Of a stretch of DNA of 64,000 nt, positions 10,784 through 20,908 are shown piece after piece. Position 1 is the stretch's first letter. Each line of letters starts with the position of its first letter. The notes under the pieces are model-generated. The model was not told the origin of the DNA. It saw only the letters and a list, made by a program, of their open reading frames with translations, and made no database searches. This stretch comes from Porphyra umbilicalis (Eukaryota; Rhodophyta; Bangiophyceae; Bangiales; Bangiaceae). Location: positions 219,596-283,595 of the forward strand of contig KV918830.1 in the NCBI GenBank assembly GCA_002049455.2. Reading direction: 5' to 3'. The position numbers and the translations under genes are program-made.

Positions 10784-11377
10784 ATGGATGGGGATCGGGA
10801 CGCGAGCTGGTGCCGTGGCAGCGGTGGCGACCGGAGCGCGTCTGAAGACGCTCCGACTGAGAACGGGCCCAACAAGCGGCAGCGCAACGAGTCCCGGGGC
10901 GCGCAACCTGCGATGTCGCAGGCGCAGGTGCTCCAGGCCGAAGCTGCGCGGGCGCAGCGTGTCGCTGCCCAGATGCGTGTGGCGGCCCGTGCCGCCCAGC
11001 GCGCCGAGGACCTCGCGCGGCGGTCTGCTGTGGGCCCCTCGCAATGTGATGCGGGCCAATCGAGCGGCGACGGTGGTGACGTCGGCCGCGGCCGTGCTCG
11101 CGGCCGCGGAAGATCCAAGAGGCAAAGTCGCGGGGCCGGCTCTCACATGGGCGGCGACGGACCCTCAGAAACTGTGGCAAGCCAAGGTCGCGGCAGACCA
11201 GCACCCGACCGTGATCTGGGAGCGTCATCACGGACCGGATCGGCGCCGGAGCACGGGGCGCGATATCTGCGACCGCCCCGAACCGCGCGATGCGGCGCCT
11301 GCATCTGCAGGGAGGTGGGGTCCCAGATGCTCCTGGCAACGCGGGCGCCAATCGCTGGCGTAACCGGCCTGCAGTAG
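10784..11377 (+). CDS. Hypothetical protein, possible first exon of the large gene to the right
   Basis: The frame starts MDGDRDASW and has an acidic start, a basic NKRQRNE cluster that could be a nuclear localisation signal, an Ala/Gln/Arg-rich helical stretch (AQRVAAQMRVAARAAQ) and a Gly/Arg-rich region. No domain is recognised. The frame is +2 relative to a multiple of three, while plausible coding sequence continues to 11580 in a second frame and beyond 11592 in a third. Introns or frameshifts could join them. Either this is the N terminus of a multi-exon gene ending at 15632 or a decayed relic. Confidence 0.35.
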   Translation: MDGDRDASWCRGSGGDRSASEDAPTENGPNKRQRNESRGAQPAMSQAQVLQAEAARAQRVAAQMRVAARAAQRAEDLARRSAVGPSQCDAGQSSGDGGDVGRGRARGRGRSKRQSRGAGSHMGGDGPSETVASQGRGRPAPDRDLGASSRTGSAPEHGARYLRPPRTARCGACICREVGSQMLLATRAPIAGVTGLQ

Positions 11378-11591
11378 TGTCCGATCGCGCCTCGGTGCAC
11401 GCCGCCAACGCATCTGGCGACGGCGAGCCACGGCCGTCGGCTGCCGCACTAGTGGGAGTGCTGCATGACGCGCGGCGGCCGCTGATTGGGCAATCCACAG
11501 GGGGACTGTCAATGGCCCAGTTGCGGATGGTTCTGAGCGCACTTGAGATTGCCGGTCGACAATTGTTCCCAGCGCAGATCAATCGCGGACC

Positions 11592-14500
11592 ATGCGCAAC
11601 TGCTCCGGTGGTTGCGGCGACGCCGCCGCCCTGGATTCGCTACTGGCGGCGGCTGTCAGGGGGTTCGAAGATGACGTCAGCCGCTCCGCACCCAATGCGG
11701 CCGACACTGCCTCTGTATTTGTGCAGCGTGCCTTGCAGTGGCACGCGTGCAGCGGCGGCTGTTCCAGTGGGCTGCGAGCGACAACGATGCACGAGCCACG
11801 GCCTCGCCCGCTCGAAGCGACTGCCGAGGCCCCAGCCGCACGGGGCGAGCTGCTGCATGCCGTCAGTCCACTGCCGGACCGCGCCGTTGCTGTGCCAGCC
11901 GCCCACGACGCTCCACCGCAATCCAATGTACGCCAGGCTCCCTTGCGAGGCTCCCTGGGACTCACCGCGGGCCTCTCCGCGCCTAGTCCTCGGCCGCACG
12001 ATGTGCCACGACATGCTCACTCGATTGCCCGAGGGAATGCTCGGCCTTTAGCTGCTGGGGAGGCCGTCAGAGGGGATCGCTCACGCCTTTCAACGCAGCA
12101 GCGCTGTAGCGAAGACCTCGTTTACGACGATGACATGACCATTGCCACGGCGAGCCCGGCACGACAGCGAGGTCGACGTCCCTGGCATGCTACCGCCACC
12201 GAGGTGGGCGCATGTCTGCAGCGCCCCCCCCCGCCACGGTTTCCCCGTGAGCCACCTTTTTTGTTTCCTTCCAACGCCTCTCGGAGTGTGGAGCTCTTCC
12301 GAGTTGATCGGATCTCTCTGGCGGAGGGCAATGCGCTCTCGCGGCGCGTGGTGGATGGGCTATTCCTCTGGTTCCTGATGAAGTTTGGCCACGACGGGGG
12401 CTATGGCGGTCTCCGAGTGTTGACCTCCTTGGACGCTGATGACATGGCAGCATCCGTGTGCCGAGATGATCGCCTGGTTGGGCGGGTTCGTGACGCAATC
12501 GTGGACCGGCTGGTGTTCAGCGCAGGCACGACGGTAGTTCCCGTGTGTACGGCTGGTACCTGGTGGGCAATCGTTGTGACGGGTCTGCGGGAGACCGTCG
12601 TACGGGTGGTCGCCTCTGTGCGCTCAGGCGCGGCGCTCTCGGATGAGGCCGTGCCAGGGGCGGCGATGGCTGTGATTGACACCTCGTCGGTCGGCAAGGG
12701 TGAGGGGGGGTGGGACGAGCATGTGGTGACAGGCCTCTTCCGTGCGTTAACGGTGGCCATCTGCACTACCTACCTGCGCACTTGCGACGATTCGCGGAAA
12801 ACTAGGCTCGTCGAGGATGGCCTGCGCGACCTTCTTCCCATCAAGGTGCTCAAGACTCGGGCAGGGGGGCGAGACACGACGGCGGACAACCTGATTGCGT
12901 TCATGGCGATGCTTCTGTCGGCTGAGCCGGGACAAGCAACCCGCCTTCTTCGCGGTCACGACTCGAGCCAATGGCAGAAGGCCCACGCCCCTCGGCGCTT
13001 TCGTAGCCTTGTCCGCCGCATTATCGACGCCCATCGACCAGGTGGTCTTAGGGACGATGAGGAGGAGCCAGCAGAGGAGCTGCTCAATGGTCGTGATATG
13101 TCTGACGAAGAGGAGACGGACGCCGATGACGCAATGCGAGACGTGGACGATGACTACGATGCCGGGGGGTCGGGTGACCGGGCAGGCTACATGAGCGACT
13201 ACCGTGATGGCGGCCGAGATGGCGGCCTCGATGCGAATCCCGGCAGTCGGGTCGAGTCGATGAGTCGACGTGGATCGCATGGGGCCCTCGATGGTGCTCG
13301 TGGTGGTGATGTACGGCGGCGTCGCGTTTCCCTTGGGCGCGTCGTCGGCGACACAGTCGTCGGCCTAGGTGCCACCCATGGTAGGCTCAGCGGCGGCGGA
13401 CGAGGTTCCCACCGCCAATCTGTCGGACATGCGCAAGGTGAACCTGACACCCGAGTTGCTGATGGCATGCATGTGGGTGGTGCTGGCCTTCACTCTGACG
13501 CAGATGCTGCCCGCGCCCAACCCATTGCATGTGCAAAAGGGGCACATGGTCGCCGAGGTCCCGATGCCGCCCGAGAAGATGCTGGTGACTGTTACGCTGG
13601 CAGAGGAGGCCGACGACGGGGACTCGTGCATGGACAAGGTGCAGACGACGACGGCTCTCAACGAGCAGATGCATTGGATGTTCGACAAGCACGCCGTCCG
13701 TCTCCTGAACGTGCGCATGTTCGCGACGATGCTGGTCGTGCCGGTGCTATCGGAAGACATTATGGCAACAGAGGTGGTGACGGCCGCGAAGGAGGTGAAA
13801 GTGCAGGTTGCGACGGCTGGCATGGTGGTGACCAAGAAGATGGACACGGGGTTGGCGGTTGCGACGATGAGCTTGATCAAAGTGGAGGAGATGAAGGCAC
13901 CCATCATGGCAATGGCGCTGACGACCGGCGCCACCAAGCTCCTTGTGCCGTCGCCAGCGCGGGGGGCGGACGCATGGCGCATGTCCAATCAGTCGCATGT
14001 GTGGCGCGAGAGCGTGAAGCCCGAGCTGTACATGGCAACACTGGGGGCGGCGATGTCGGAGGTGCTGTTGACGCCCATCTTCCATATCGCGCTGATCACG
14101 GGCGAGCGCGTGGTGCTCGTGATGACCCACGACCCGGTTCCGATCAAGGTCATCTTGCTGCAGGCGTGCACGATGCCGGCAGCCGAAGCGTTGGACGCGC
14201 GCAACGAGCGCCTGACGCCCGAGTTCTTAGTGCTGTTCGAGGGGGTGGTGAAGGCCGAGGAGGTGGTGACCAACAACATGTCGACGGCGGTGCAATTGGC
14301 AACAATGGAGGTGGCGACGGCGGAGGAGCGGTGGACGCCCATCGTCTCGATGGCGATGAGGACCGGCGAGCCCGTGGTGCTCGTGCTGACCCAGGAGCCG
14401 GTGTCGATCACGGTCATGTGGATGGAGGAGGACATGGTGCCCGCCACCGAAGTGTGGGACGTGCGCAACAAGCGCCTGACGCCCGAGATGCTCATGATGC

Positions 14501-15632
14501 TCGACGAGGTGATGATCAGCGACGTGACGACGGCGTCGCTGGTGGCGACACTGGCGGCGGCGACGGCGGAGGCGCTGTTGACGCACATCGTCCCAATCGC
14601 GCTGATCACGGGCGAGCGCGTGGTGCTTGTGATGACCCACGATTCGGTTCCGATCAATGTCATCTTGCTGCAGGCGTGCACCATGCCAGCAGCCGAAGCG
14701 TTGGACGTGCGCAACGAGCGCCTGACGCCCGAGTTCTTAGTGCTGTTCGAGGGGGTGGTGAAGGCCGAGGAGGTGGTGACCAACAACATGTCGACGGCGG
14801 TGCAATTGGCAACAATGGAGGTGGCGACGGCGGAGGAGCGGTGGACGCCCATCGTCTCGATGGCGATGAGGACCGGCGAGCCCGTGGTGCTCGTGCTGAC
14901 CCAGGAGCCGGTGTCGATCACGATCATGTGGATGGTGGAGGACACGGTGCCCGCCACCGAGGTGTGGGACGTGCGCAACAAGCGCCTGACGCCCGAGATG
15001 CTCATGATGCTCGACGAGGTGATGATCAGCGACGTGACGACGGCGTCGCTGGTGGCGACACTGGCGGCGGCGACGGCGGAGGTGCTGTTGACGCACATAG
15101 TCCCAATCGCGCTGGTCACGGGCGAGCGCGTGGTGCTCGTGATGACCCACGACCCGGTTCCGATCAATGTCATCTTGCTGCAGGCGTGCACGATGCCGGC
15201 AGCCGAAGCGTTGGACGTGCGCAACGAGTGCCTGACGCTCGAGTTGCTGATGCTGCGCGAGGAGGTGGTGCTGGTCGTCGTACCGACGCCGATGGGGGAC
15301 GCGCTGAGGGCGTTTCCGACTCGCGACGGGGTGTACATGGAGGCGTGCACGGCCAGGGAGGTGGGGAGAACCAGGTCGTCCACGGCCAGAGTGGTCGTGT
15401 TGCAGGAGGCGGTGGCGTTCGTGGAGACGGCGGCCAACTAGGTGACAATGGCGAACGTGATGATGACCAGCGACGTGGCGACGGCTCGGGGCCTGTGCGT
15501 GCCACCACGGCTGCGGCGGAGCCTGATGCTGCCAGCTCCTCAACGGAGGGCGCCGGTTCCGTGGCCCAGACGGAAGAGCGGTTGGATGTCGCTGGCCTAG
15601 GGTTTGAACTCCTCGGTTTGGGTCCCGCTTAG
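11592..15632 (+). CDS. Large hypothetical protein with a possible Ulp1-like region and a long repetitive tail
   Basis: The frame is open for 1,346 codons. Residues from about 235 to 500 look like a globular domain. Within it the order LSRRVVDGLFLWFLMKFG, then VPVCTAGTWWAIVVTG, then AMAVIDTSS recalls Ulp1/C48 SUMO-protease folds (LNDxxINFYL, HWxLxVI, DS), but the catalytic HW would be WW here, so this is weak and the domain may be inactive. The C-terminal 800 residues are rich in Gly, Asp, Arg, His and built on a 510-bp DNA repeat. CACTA/Plavaka-type elements often carry Ulp1-like genes, which would fit the neighbouring transposase. It ends at TAG 15630-15632, in the same frame as the JmjC gene starting at 15648. 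Confidence 0.5.
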   Translation: MRNCSGGCGDAAALDSLLAAAVRGFEDDVSRSAPNAADTASVFVQRALQWHACSGGCSSGLRATTMHEPRPRPLEATAEAPAARGELLHAVSPLPDRAVAVPAAHDAPPQSNVRQAPLRGSLGLTAGLSAPSPRPHDVPRHAHSIARGNARPLAAGEAVRGDRSRLSTQQRCSEDLVYDDDMTIATASPARQRGRRPWHATATEVGACLQRPPPPRFPREPPFLFPSNASRSVELFRVDRISLAEGNALSRRVVDGLFLWFLMKFGHDGGYGGLRVLTSLDADDMAASVCRDDRLVGRVRDAIVDRLVFSAGTTVVPVCTAGTWWAIVVTGLRETVVRVVASVRSGAALSDEAVPGAAMAVIDTSSVGKGEGGWDEHVVTGLFRALTVAICTTYLRTCDDSRKTRLVEDGLRDLLPIKVLKTRAGGRDTTADNLIAFMAMLLSAEPGQATRLLRGHDSSQWQKAHAPRRFRSLVRRIIDAHRPGGLRDDEEEPAEELLNGRDMSDEEETDADDAMRDVDDDYDAGGSGDRAGYMSDYRDGGRDGGLDANPGSRVESMSRRGSHGALDGARGGDVRRRRVSLGRVVGDTVVGLGATHGRLSGGGRGSHRQSVGHAQGEPDTRVADGMHVGGAGLHSDADAARAQPIACAKGAHGRRGPDAAREDAGDCYAGRGGRRRGLVHGQGADDDGSQRADALDVRQARRPSPERAHVRDDAGRAGAIGRHYGNRGGDGREGGESAGCDGWHGGDQEDGHGVGGCDDELDQSGGDEGTHHGNGADDRRHQAPCAVASAGGGRMAHVQSVACVAREREARAVHGNTGGGDVGGAVDAHLPYRADHGRARGARDDPRPGSDQGHLAAGVHDAGSRSVGRAQRAPDARVLSAVRGGGEGRGGGDQQHVDGGAIGNNGGGDGGGAVDAHRLDGDEDRRARGARADPGAGVDHGHVDGGGHGARHRSVGRAQQAPDARDAHDARRGDDQRRDDGVAGGDTGGGDGGGAVDAHRPNRADHGRARGACDDPRFGSDQCHLAAGVHHASSRSVGRAQRAPDARVLSAVRGGGEGRGGGDQQHVDGGAIGNNGGGDGGGAVDAHRLDGDEDRRARGARADPGAGVDHDHVDGGGHGARHRGVGRAQQAPDARDAHDARRGDDQRRDDGVAGGDTGGGDGGGAVDAHSPNRAGHGRARGARDDPRPGSDQCHLAAGVHDAGSRSVGRAQRVPDARVADAARGGGAGRRTDADGGRAEGVSDSRRGVHGGVHGQGGGENQVVHGQSGRVAGGGGVRGDGGQLGDNGERDDDQRRGDGSGPVRATTAAAEPDAASSSTEGAGSVAQTEERLDVAGLGFELLGLGPA
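13420..15290. repeat. 510-bp tandem repeat with about 255-bp half-units, inside the large frame
   Basis: The phrase starting CAGGCGTGCACGATGCC recurs at 14161, 14671 and 15181, a period of exactly 510 bp. Within each unit a related sequence (CGCAACGAGCGCCTGACGCC versus CGCAACAAGCGCCTGACGCC) marks two diverged halves; weaker half-units appear near 13430 and 14000. Two forward frames and one reverse frame stay open through the repeat. The alternative forward frame (13369-15441) has much more G/C at third codon positions than the frame of the flanking domain. Confidence 0.85.
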
Positions 15633-15647
15633 CGTCTTGGTGATGCG

Positions 15648-17783
15648 TTGAATAGCTTGGACTCTGCAGACCTCAACATCCTCGCCGGTTTTGCTCCTGT
15701 GACACCATGTCCTCGACACATAGCTGCAGAAGCTGACGGTGGTGGCTCAGCAGAGGCGCGCACGAACGGTCCTAGCCCTGGAACTGTGGTTGATGGCGAC
15801 GCAGAACCGGGCGCCGCTGGCGTCGCAGCCATTCGTGCAGAGCCACGCCCGGGGGCCACTGCAGGCCACCCTGCTGGCGACGATAGCGCTGAGAGGAGGG
15901 AAACAACGCTACGTAGAGCACCTGCCCGCGCCGACAGAGATGCCTGTGGCTCACTTGAGGCATCGCGTCTACGCGAAGTACGGCCAAATGTCGAGACGGG
16001 CACTTTACAGCGGCGTCCGATGGACTTTCACAGAATTCCCATTACTTGTATAAGTACCGTTCCGGAGCTTGGACTGCATGGTCTGATTCGATCCAAGTTG
16101 GCATCGATGCGGACTTCCGGTGCGCACGTGTTCCGAGTGGTTGCACCCGCGGTGCGCCCGGTTCCTAGCAGGGCTCCAAAGCGACTTGTCGGGGACAACG
16201 TCAGGGTTCGCATTCAAAGCTTCCCACAGTTCCCGACAATTGTCAGCGACACGTTCCGTGGTCGCCGTTCTATGGACCACAGCGTGAAGGGCAGAGAGCT
16301 ACAGAACCAGCTGCCAGCTGAAGGCCAGAAGTGGATGTCAGCAAGCCGGCTGAGTGCCAGGATCGAGGAGAGTTCCAACGCCATGATATCCCGGTACAAG
16401 GACCTCACTGTTTCTAGCTTCCTCAGGAACCTGAACGACGCCAATGTGACCTGGGTCCGAGAGGTGACCGCTGCTGGCCACGAGAAAGCGGTGTTGGGTC
16501 CTGGGAAGCCTCACCCAATTGATGTGTACTATGTGTCGGACTTTTCGCCTGAAAATGAGGACGGGTGCAGCAGGAGTCTGGGAGATCCCGCGTGCAAGGC
16601 CGCAGTGGACCAGTCCTTCCCCACCGACCGACTGCAGAACCCGCGTACCCTGAACCATCACAGTATGCTCGGAGCGGGGTCAACATGTGAAGGTGTCAAT
16701 ACCAACTTGCTCTACATGGGAACCATGGGATCGTTCTTCAGCTGGCACGCGGAGGACAGCCTGCTCCTGTCCGTCTCGTACTTGCAGACCGGGGCGAGTA
16801 AATACTGGTTCTTTGTGCCCAGATCCGAGCTCCCCCTGATGGTGCGCGTCCTGGAAGAACACATGGACCCAGACGTACTACAAGCTGCTGGGGGTGATGT
16901 GTGGACGGTTCTAGCGAAGAAGGCCGTTTTGTGGCCAGCTACGTTCTTCCTTGCTCACGGAATCAGAGTTGGTTTCCACGCAGTGGAGGTCGGGGACTAT
17001 GTCGTGACTGGGTACGGGGTTCCCCACAGTGGCTTTAACGGAGGTAAGAACGTGGCGTCGGCCGTGAACCTTGCATGCACCGGCTGGCTTTCATATGCAG
17101 TAAAGCACGCGGCGCAGTGGCACGGAAAGCTCGCAATCCTGATCCCATTTGAGAAGCTGTTGGTGCTGGCCGCTATGAAGCTTGTTGATGGAGAATGGTG
17201 GGTCGGCAATGCAAAAACATATGAAGCTTGCGACCCAGCCGAGTTCCGACGGGACCTCCTCGTGATGGTGGCCTATCTCGACAAGTATCTCGACCGCGTC
17301 CTGGCTTACATGAAAATGGATGCGCACCGTACTTGCGTCGGCAAGACGCCGACAGTCGTGGGACTCGACCGCGCCCCTCAGCTTGTGCAGCAGTTCGTTG
17401 CTGACAATGCTGTCGACACGAAACGGGACCCCCTCGTGATTCCACATGAGGATGCTGCAAAGGTGACAGACTACTCGGTGGACGGCGCGTCATGTCCCCA
17501 CTGCGGAAAAGTGGCTTGGCTCTCCGTGGTTGTCTGCCAGACGTGCATTGAGGAGCTCGGAGAAGAAGCGGCTAAGTTTGCGCTTTTTCGCTGCTTGGAG
17601 TGCGCGCCAGATGTATTCGATGGCGAGCACGATCGACTCCGCAAGACTCCTCTACCAGGGACCCAGCCCGTGGATGCTCATGTCCCTCTTGTGGTACAGC
17701 GACTGGCCAATGGCCGCGTGTCCTTGATGGTGGAGCACCTGAAGAACATGGTAGCGGTTGATGGAGAAGAAGGGAGGTCGTGA
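15648..17783 (+). CDS. JmjC-domain (Fe(II)/2-oxoglutarate dioxygenase-fold) protein with C-terminal zinc-binding region
   Basis: JmjC proteins are mostly histone lysine demethylases or protein hydroxylases. The 711-residue product has an unrecognised, Ala/Arg-rich N-terminal 200 residues. The JmjC core runs from about 345 to 485: LLYMGTMGSFFSWHAEDSLL gives the iron ligands H367 and E369, K385 in GASKYWFFVP is a candidate 2-oxoglutarate contact, and H460 in PHSGFNGG is the third iron ligand. The layout resembles KDM4/KDM5-type JmjC domains. A zinc-binding CPHC (616-619)...CQTC (630-633) follows, with another CxxC near 652. The start ATG at 15648 is the first after the TAG at 15630 in the same frame, so a longer fused protein is possible. 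Activity is inferred from motifs only. Its fixed partner is the transposase. Confidence 0.88.
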   Translation: MNSLDSADLNILAGFAPVTPCPRHIAAEADGGGSAEARTNGPSPGTVVDGDAEPGAAGVAAIRAEPRPGATAGHPAGDDSAERRETTLRRAPARADRDACGSLEASRLREVRPNVETGTLQRRPMDFHRIPITCISTVPELGLHGLIRSKLASMRTSGAHVFRVVAPAVRPVPSRAPKRLVGDNVRVRIQSFPQFPTIVSDTFRGRRSMDHSVKGRELQNQLPAEGQKWMSASRLSARIEESSNAMISRYKDLTVSSFLRNLNDANVTWVREVTAAGHEKAVLGPGKPHPIDVYYVSDFSPENEDGCSRSLGDPACKAAVDQSFPTDRLQNPRTLNHHSMLGAGSTCEGVNTNLLYMGTMGSFFSWHAEDSLLLSVSYLQTGASKYWFFVPRSELPLMVRVLEEHMDPDVLQAAGGDVWTVLAKKAVLWPATFFLAHGIRVGFHAVEVGDYVVTGYGVPHSGFNGGKNVASAVNLACTGWLSYAVKHAAQWHGKLAILIPFEKLLVLAAMKLVDGEWWVGNAKTYEACDPAEFRRDLLVMVAYLDKYLDRVLAYMKMDAHRTCVGKTPTVVGLDRAPQLVQQFVADNAVDTKRDPLVIPHEDAAKVTDYSVDGASCPHCGKVAWLSVVVCQTCIEELGEEAAKFALFRCLECAPDVFDGEHDRLRKTPLPGTQPVDAHVPLVVQRLANGRVSLMVEHLKNMVAVDGEEGRS

Positions 17784-18001
17784 TGTGGCCGAAGTATTTT
17801 TTTCTGCTGTTGTTTATTGTCATTTTTTGGGACCTTGAATCTTCTTTGCAGTGGGCGGCGGGCCATTCATATGCCCTCTAGAGCGCAACATGTTGTCTGC
17901 ATTCCTTTCTCATGGCAATTTAAGACACTTTCTTCGTTTCCGACAGATCGCACAAGCGACGAACGAAACAGAAACAAAGCAGTGGAAGGCTATGCCCCTG
18001 A

Positions 18002-20908
18002 CTAGCCACTCTTGAAATGAAATCCCGACCTCTTGGAGAACAGGACGTCGTGCTGACCACAAGGCAGCACGAAGGCTATCTGCCGCACATGGTGAGCTCG
18101 GGTAATCGTGACGCCAGCTGCTACGTCGATTGCTACCAGCACGGGCTGTCCGAGGATAGAGAGCGCCATCGGTGGTAATTTCCACTTCTCCACGGCGACG
18201 TGTAGCTCTCCGTCAATCGTTCCAATGGAATGCACACGAACGAAGAGCTGCGCATCAGAATCCGTCGCTTCGGAGCTAGGTTCTTCTGAGGAGCCCTCCC
18301 TCTCCTCAGAAACAGAGAGTGTCGACCCTTCTCGGATCACGAATGATCTGTGTGGGTGCGTTGCCTTCCCGTAGAACGCGAGGACAGCATTAGGGGCCTG
18401 GCGTCTCCACAACTCCTCGGTAGAAGATCGGACAGTGTGCAGGGCTTTCTTCGGGCGCCAGTTCACGTCGACAGCAGACGAGGGTCGCCCGTGCGGAGCT
18501 AGTCTGTGGAACTGGACCGCCTTCAGGGGCTGGCCACTCCTCCCAAGCAGCCACGACGCAGGAATTCCATACTCGTCTGGCATTGACAGCAGTCTCGAGA
18601 AGTGCTCGGTGTCCCTCCATCTCTGCATGGAGTACTCAGCGGGGTTCCGGCTGTTGCTCTGGCTTACCTCCTGCTTTGCCAGTTGGTGAAACGTTTCGAA
18701 GATCAGCTCGCACACTGCTGGTCCGAGCTGCACAAGGGGGAGCGTGCGGTACAGAAGCTCCAGTAATCTGTGAGCTGCCGGGCGCTCCCAACTTCCTTCA
18801 AAAGGTACCAGTCGACGTAGCTTCATCATCAACTGCTCACCCAGAACCTGGAGCGCGGCTACAGTCGGGCGTCCTCTCATTGCTTGTTCTCCATCAGAGG
18901 CAAGGGTTGGTAGATAGAAAAAAGATATGGAAAACATGCGCAGAGCTTTGAGAGCACTAAGCGCCGCAAGGGCGTGTGGTGTCGTGGCATCGGTGTGTAC
19001 AAGGTACTGTAGCACCGTGGGGCCCACCGTCAGCAGGACTGCATAGTCAGACATTGACAGAGTTGTGCCACCCATCTTCTCTGGCTCAAGAGACAACAGG
19101 ACGGTGTGAGTTGGGATATGCTTAGCGCTGCGACGCATTTCCCGCATGAACCTGTCGCGCTGTTCAACGGACAGTGCCTCATACGCTTCCATCAAGAGAT
19201 TAGCGCCGATGTTATAGTACAGCAGGTGCGAGGGAGCGACAATAACATGGGAATGTATATCAAAGCTCCCTTCACCACGGGCCTGCTCCAGGCGCATCAG
19301 CAACGTACCACTCTTGTCTGTGATGCCGTTCACCACTCGACAGTAACGAGCGTCCTGGACGTCGACAGACACTGTGCTGCTCATCGCGCGCTCCCTCCTC
19401 TCTGATGTCGTCTTTGGATGCACAATGTCGCAGCATGTGCAGTGCTCAGTACCTCTAGGGCCAACGGAGTTTGAGAACGTGGCAGCCATGGGGAAGTCGA
19501 ACACACCGAGGCACAAGTACACTCTTACAACAGCATTCTTGCGCTTGAACGCGTCATAAACGGCGACACCCTCGCTGCTCATTTGCAGAGCATCATCCAC
19601 GACACGCCTGATCAGAGTATCGGAGTTTGCCCCTGGTGGCAGGTAGAAGAGTGGTCGAACGGAGAATGCACGATCTTCCAATGATAAAGATGTATAGCCC
19701 CCATAGTACCCCTCCAAGCTCCCTCGACGCCTCTTGTACACATTGAATTCATCCCCGTACAGAGATACACATAGAGTGTATGGATCCTTCTCTGGGAGCG
19801 CATCGTTCGTTTGTTCAGCCACCTGGGACAGCTCTAGAGGCTGCGGCGCTGTCAAAGCCGACCAGGAGTCCTTCTCACGCTCGTCTGAGCCCCACACATT
19901 AATGACGAACACTCCTCCGGACCGGTTGAACCTCAGCGTTAGCCTGCGATCGGTTGTGAAGCACGAAGCCCAGCGCTTAGGGGGCTCGACGCCTGGAAGA
20001 ACTTCAAATAGCGCTATCATGTCTCCACTTCTTAGCGTACTCTGACGAGCGTACGTTGATGCTGAGATTGTAACATCTCCATCGGGGGCAATGGCGGTGC
20101 TCTCCAAGCGGGCCTGAAGCGACGTAGTGCTGTCAAAGGAGATTTGGACAACACAGCCGATGTCATACCTGTACCCAGCACGGAAGACGGCATTCTGGAA
20201 GCTAAACCGAGCAGGATCTCTGGCGGCTACGGTTTGAAAGAACTCTGCGGGCCGCTCAACGGTCCCTGCCCCGGAGCCCCCTTTGTTGTGGAACAGCGCT
20301 GCCGTGACAGGATCTCCAAAGTCACGCTTGATGTGTTCAGAGAACGGAATATATGAAACCGTCACATCGGGGAGTTTGCGCAATGCTTTCCCTTTGCCAA
20401 CGGGTAGCTGTCGGGTCGCCACCTCCCGTCGAAGAGGCACAGCTAGCTTCAGCAGCAGCTTGCGCAGCCTTTGCAGGCGCCACCTCGATGGCCACTTCTC
20501 CTTCAGGTTAAAAGAGTTCTCGGCCTCTTGCATGACGTCGTACTGCCTGAAGGTGACACGAGCTCGGCCAAAGAGGTATCCGAAGCATAGGAACTCTCTG
20601 CGAGAAGTGAACTCGCCAGCAGAACTGTCCTCGTCACTTGAAAACTCTGTGTCTTCAGAGGGGCATTCTTGCCGCTCAGAGTCCGTCGACAATGCAACCT
20701 CTGCATAGCCATCCGTTGAAGCCGCGGAGGGCATGTTTGTTTCGCCAAGAGTCTCAACACGCCCCGTGATGTTGCTTCTGGGTTCCTCCACGCCGGTCGT
20801 GTCAACGTCAACAGGGGCGGTAGCACTCAGGGCTTCCATATGCATCAAGTTACTATCGAAAAAATTGAAGAAGGCCGCCCCTCGCGGGCCGCGCCTGCGA
20901 CGCTTCAT
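18002..20908 (-). CDS. Tnp2-like (CACTA/EnSpm or Plavaka-type) transposase
   Basis: The 968-residue frame starts MKRRRRGPRG, a basic nuclear-targeting-like start, followed by an acidic Ser/Glu-rich region (about 60-110). The central part fits the Transposase_21/Tnp2 pattern: LCVSLYGDEFNVYKRRRGS near 380 (first acidic residue), EGVAVYDAFKRKNAVVR near 445, then LGVFDFPMAATFSNSVG near 470 with its Asp, and HCTCCD near 492 (the CxxC). The C-terminal half is helical and ends in an Asp/Glu/Ser-rich then beta-rich segment. It should cut and paste its element in the nucleus. It overlaps nothing and converges with the JmjC gene. The family call rests on motif order, not a database match; Plavaka and CACTA cannot be separated by eye. 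Confidence 0.75.
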   Translation of the reverse strand: MKRRRRGPRGAAFFNFFDSNLMHMEALSATAPVDVDTTGVEEPRSNITGRVETLGETNMPSAASTDGYAEVALSTDSERQECPSEDTEFSSDEDSSAGEFTSRREFLCFGYLFGRARVTFRQYDVMQEAENSFNLKEKWPSRWRLQRLRKLLLKLAVPLRREVATRQLPVGKGKALRKLPDVTVSYIPFSEHIKRDFGDPVTAALFHNKGGSGAGTVERPAEFFQTVAARDPARFSFQNAVFRAGYRYDIGCVVQISFDSTTSLQARLESTAIAPDGDVTISASTYARQSTLRSGDMIALFEVLPGVEPPKRWASCFTTDRRLTLRFNRSGGVFVINVWGSDEREKDSWSALTAPQPLELSQVAEQTNDALPEKDPYTLCVSLYGDEFNVYKRRRGSLEGYYGGYTSLSLEDRAFSVRPLFYLPPGANSDTLIRRVVDDALQMSSEGVAVYDAFKRKNAVVRVYLCLGVFDFPMAATFSNSVGPRGTEHCTCCDIVHPKTTSERRERAMSSTVSVDVQDARYCRVVNGITDKSGTLLMRLEQARGEGSFDIHSHVIVAPSHLLYYNIGANLLMEAYEALSVEQRDRFMREMRRSAKHIPTHTVLLSLEPEKMGGTTLSMSDYAVLLTVGPTVLQYLVHTDATTPHALAALSALKALRMFSISFFYLPTLASDGEQAMRGRPTVAALQVLGEQLMMKLRRLVPFEGSWERPAAHRLLELLYRTLPLVQLGPAVCELIFETFHQLAKQEVSQSNSRNPAEYSMQRWRDTEHFSRLLSMPDEYGIPASWLLGRSGQPLKAVQFHRLAPHGRPSSAVDVNWRPKKALHTVRSSTEELWRRQAPNAVLAFYGKATHPHRSFVIREGSTLSVSEEREGSSEEPSSEATDSDAQLFVRVHSIGTIDGELHVAVEKWKLPPMALSILGQPVLVAIDVAAGVTITRAHHVRQIAFVLPCGQHDVLFSKRSGFHFKSG

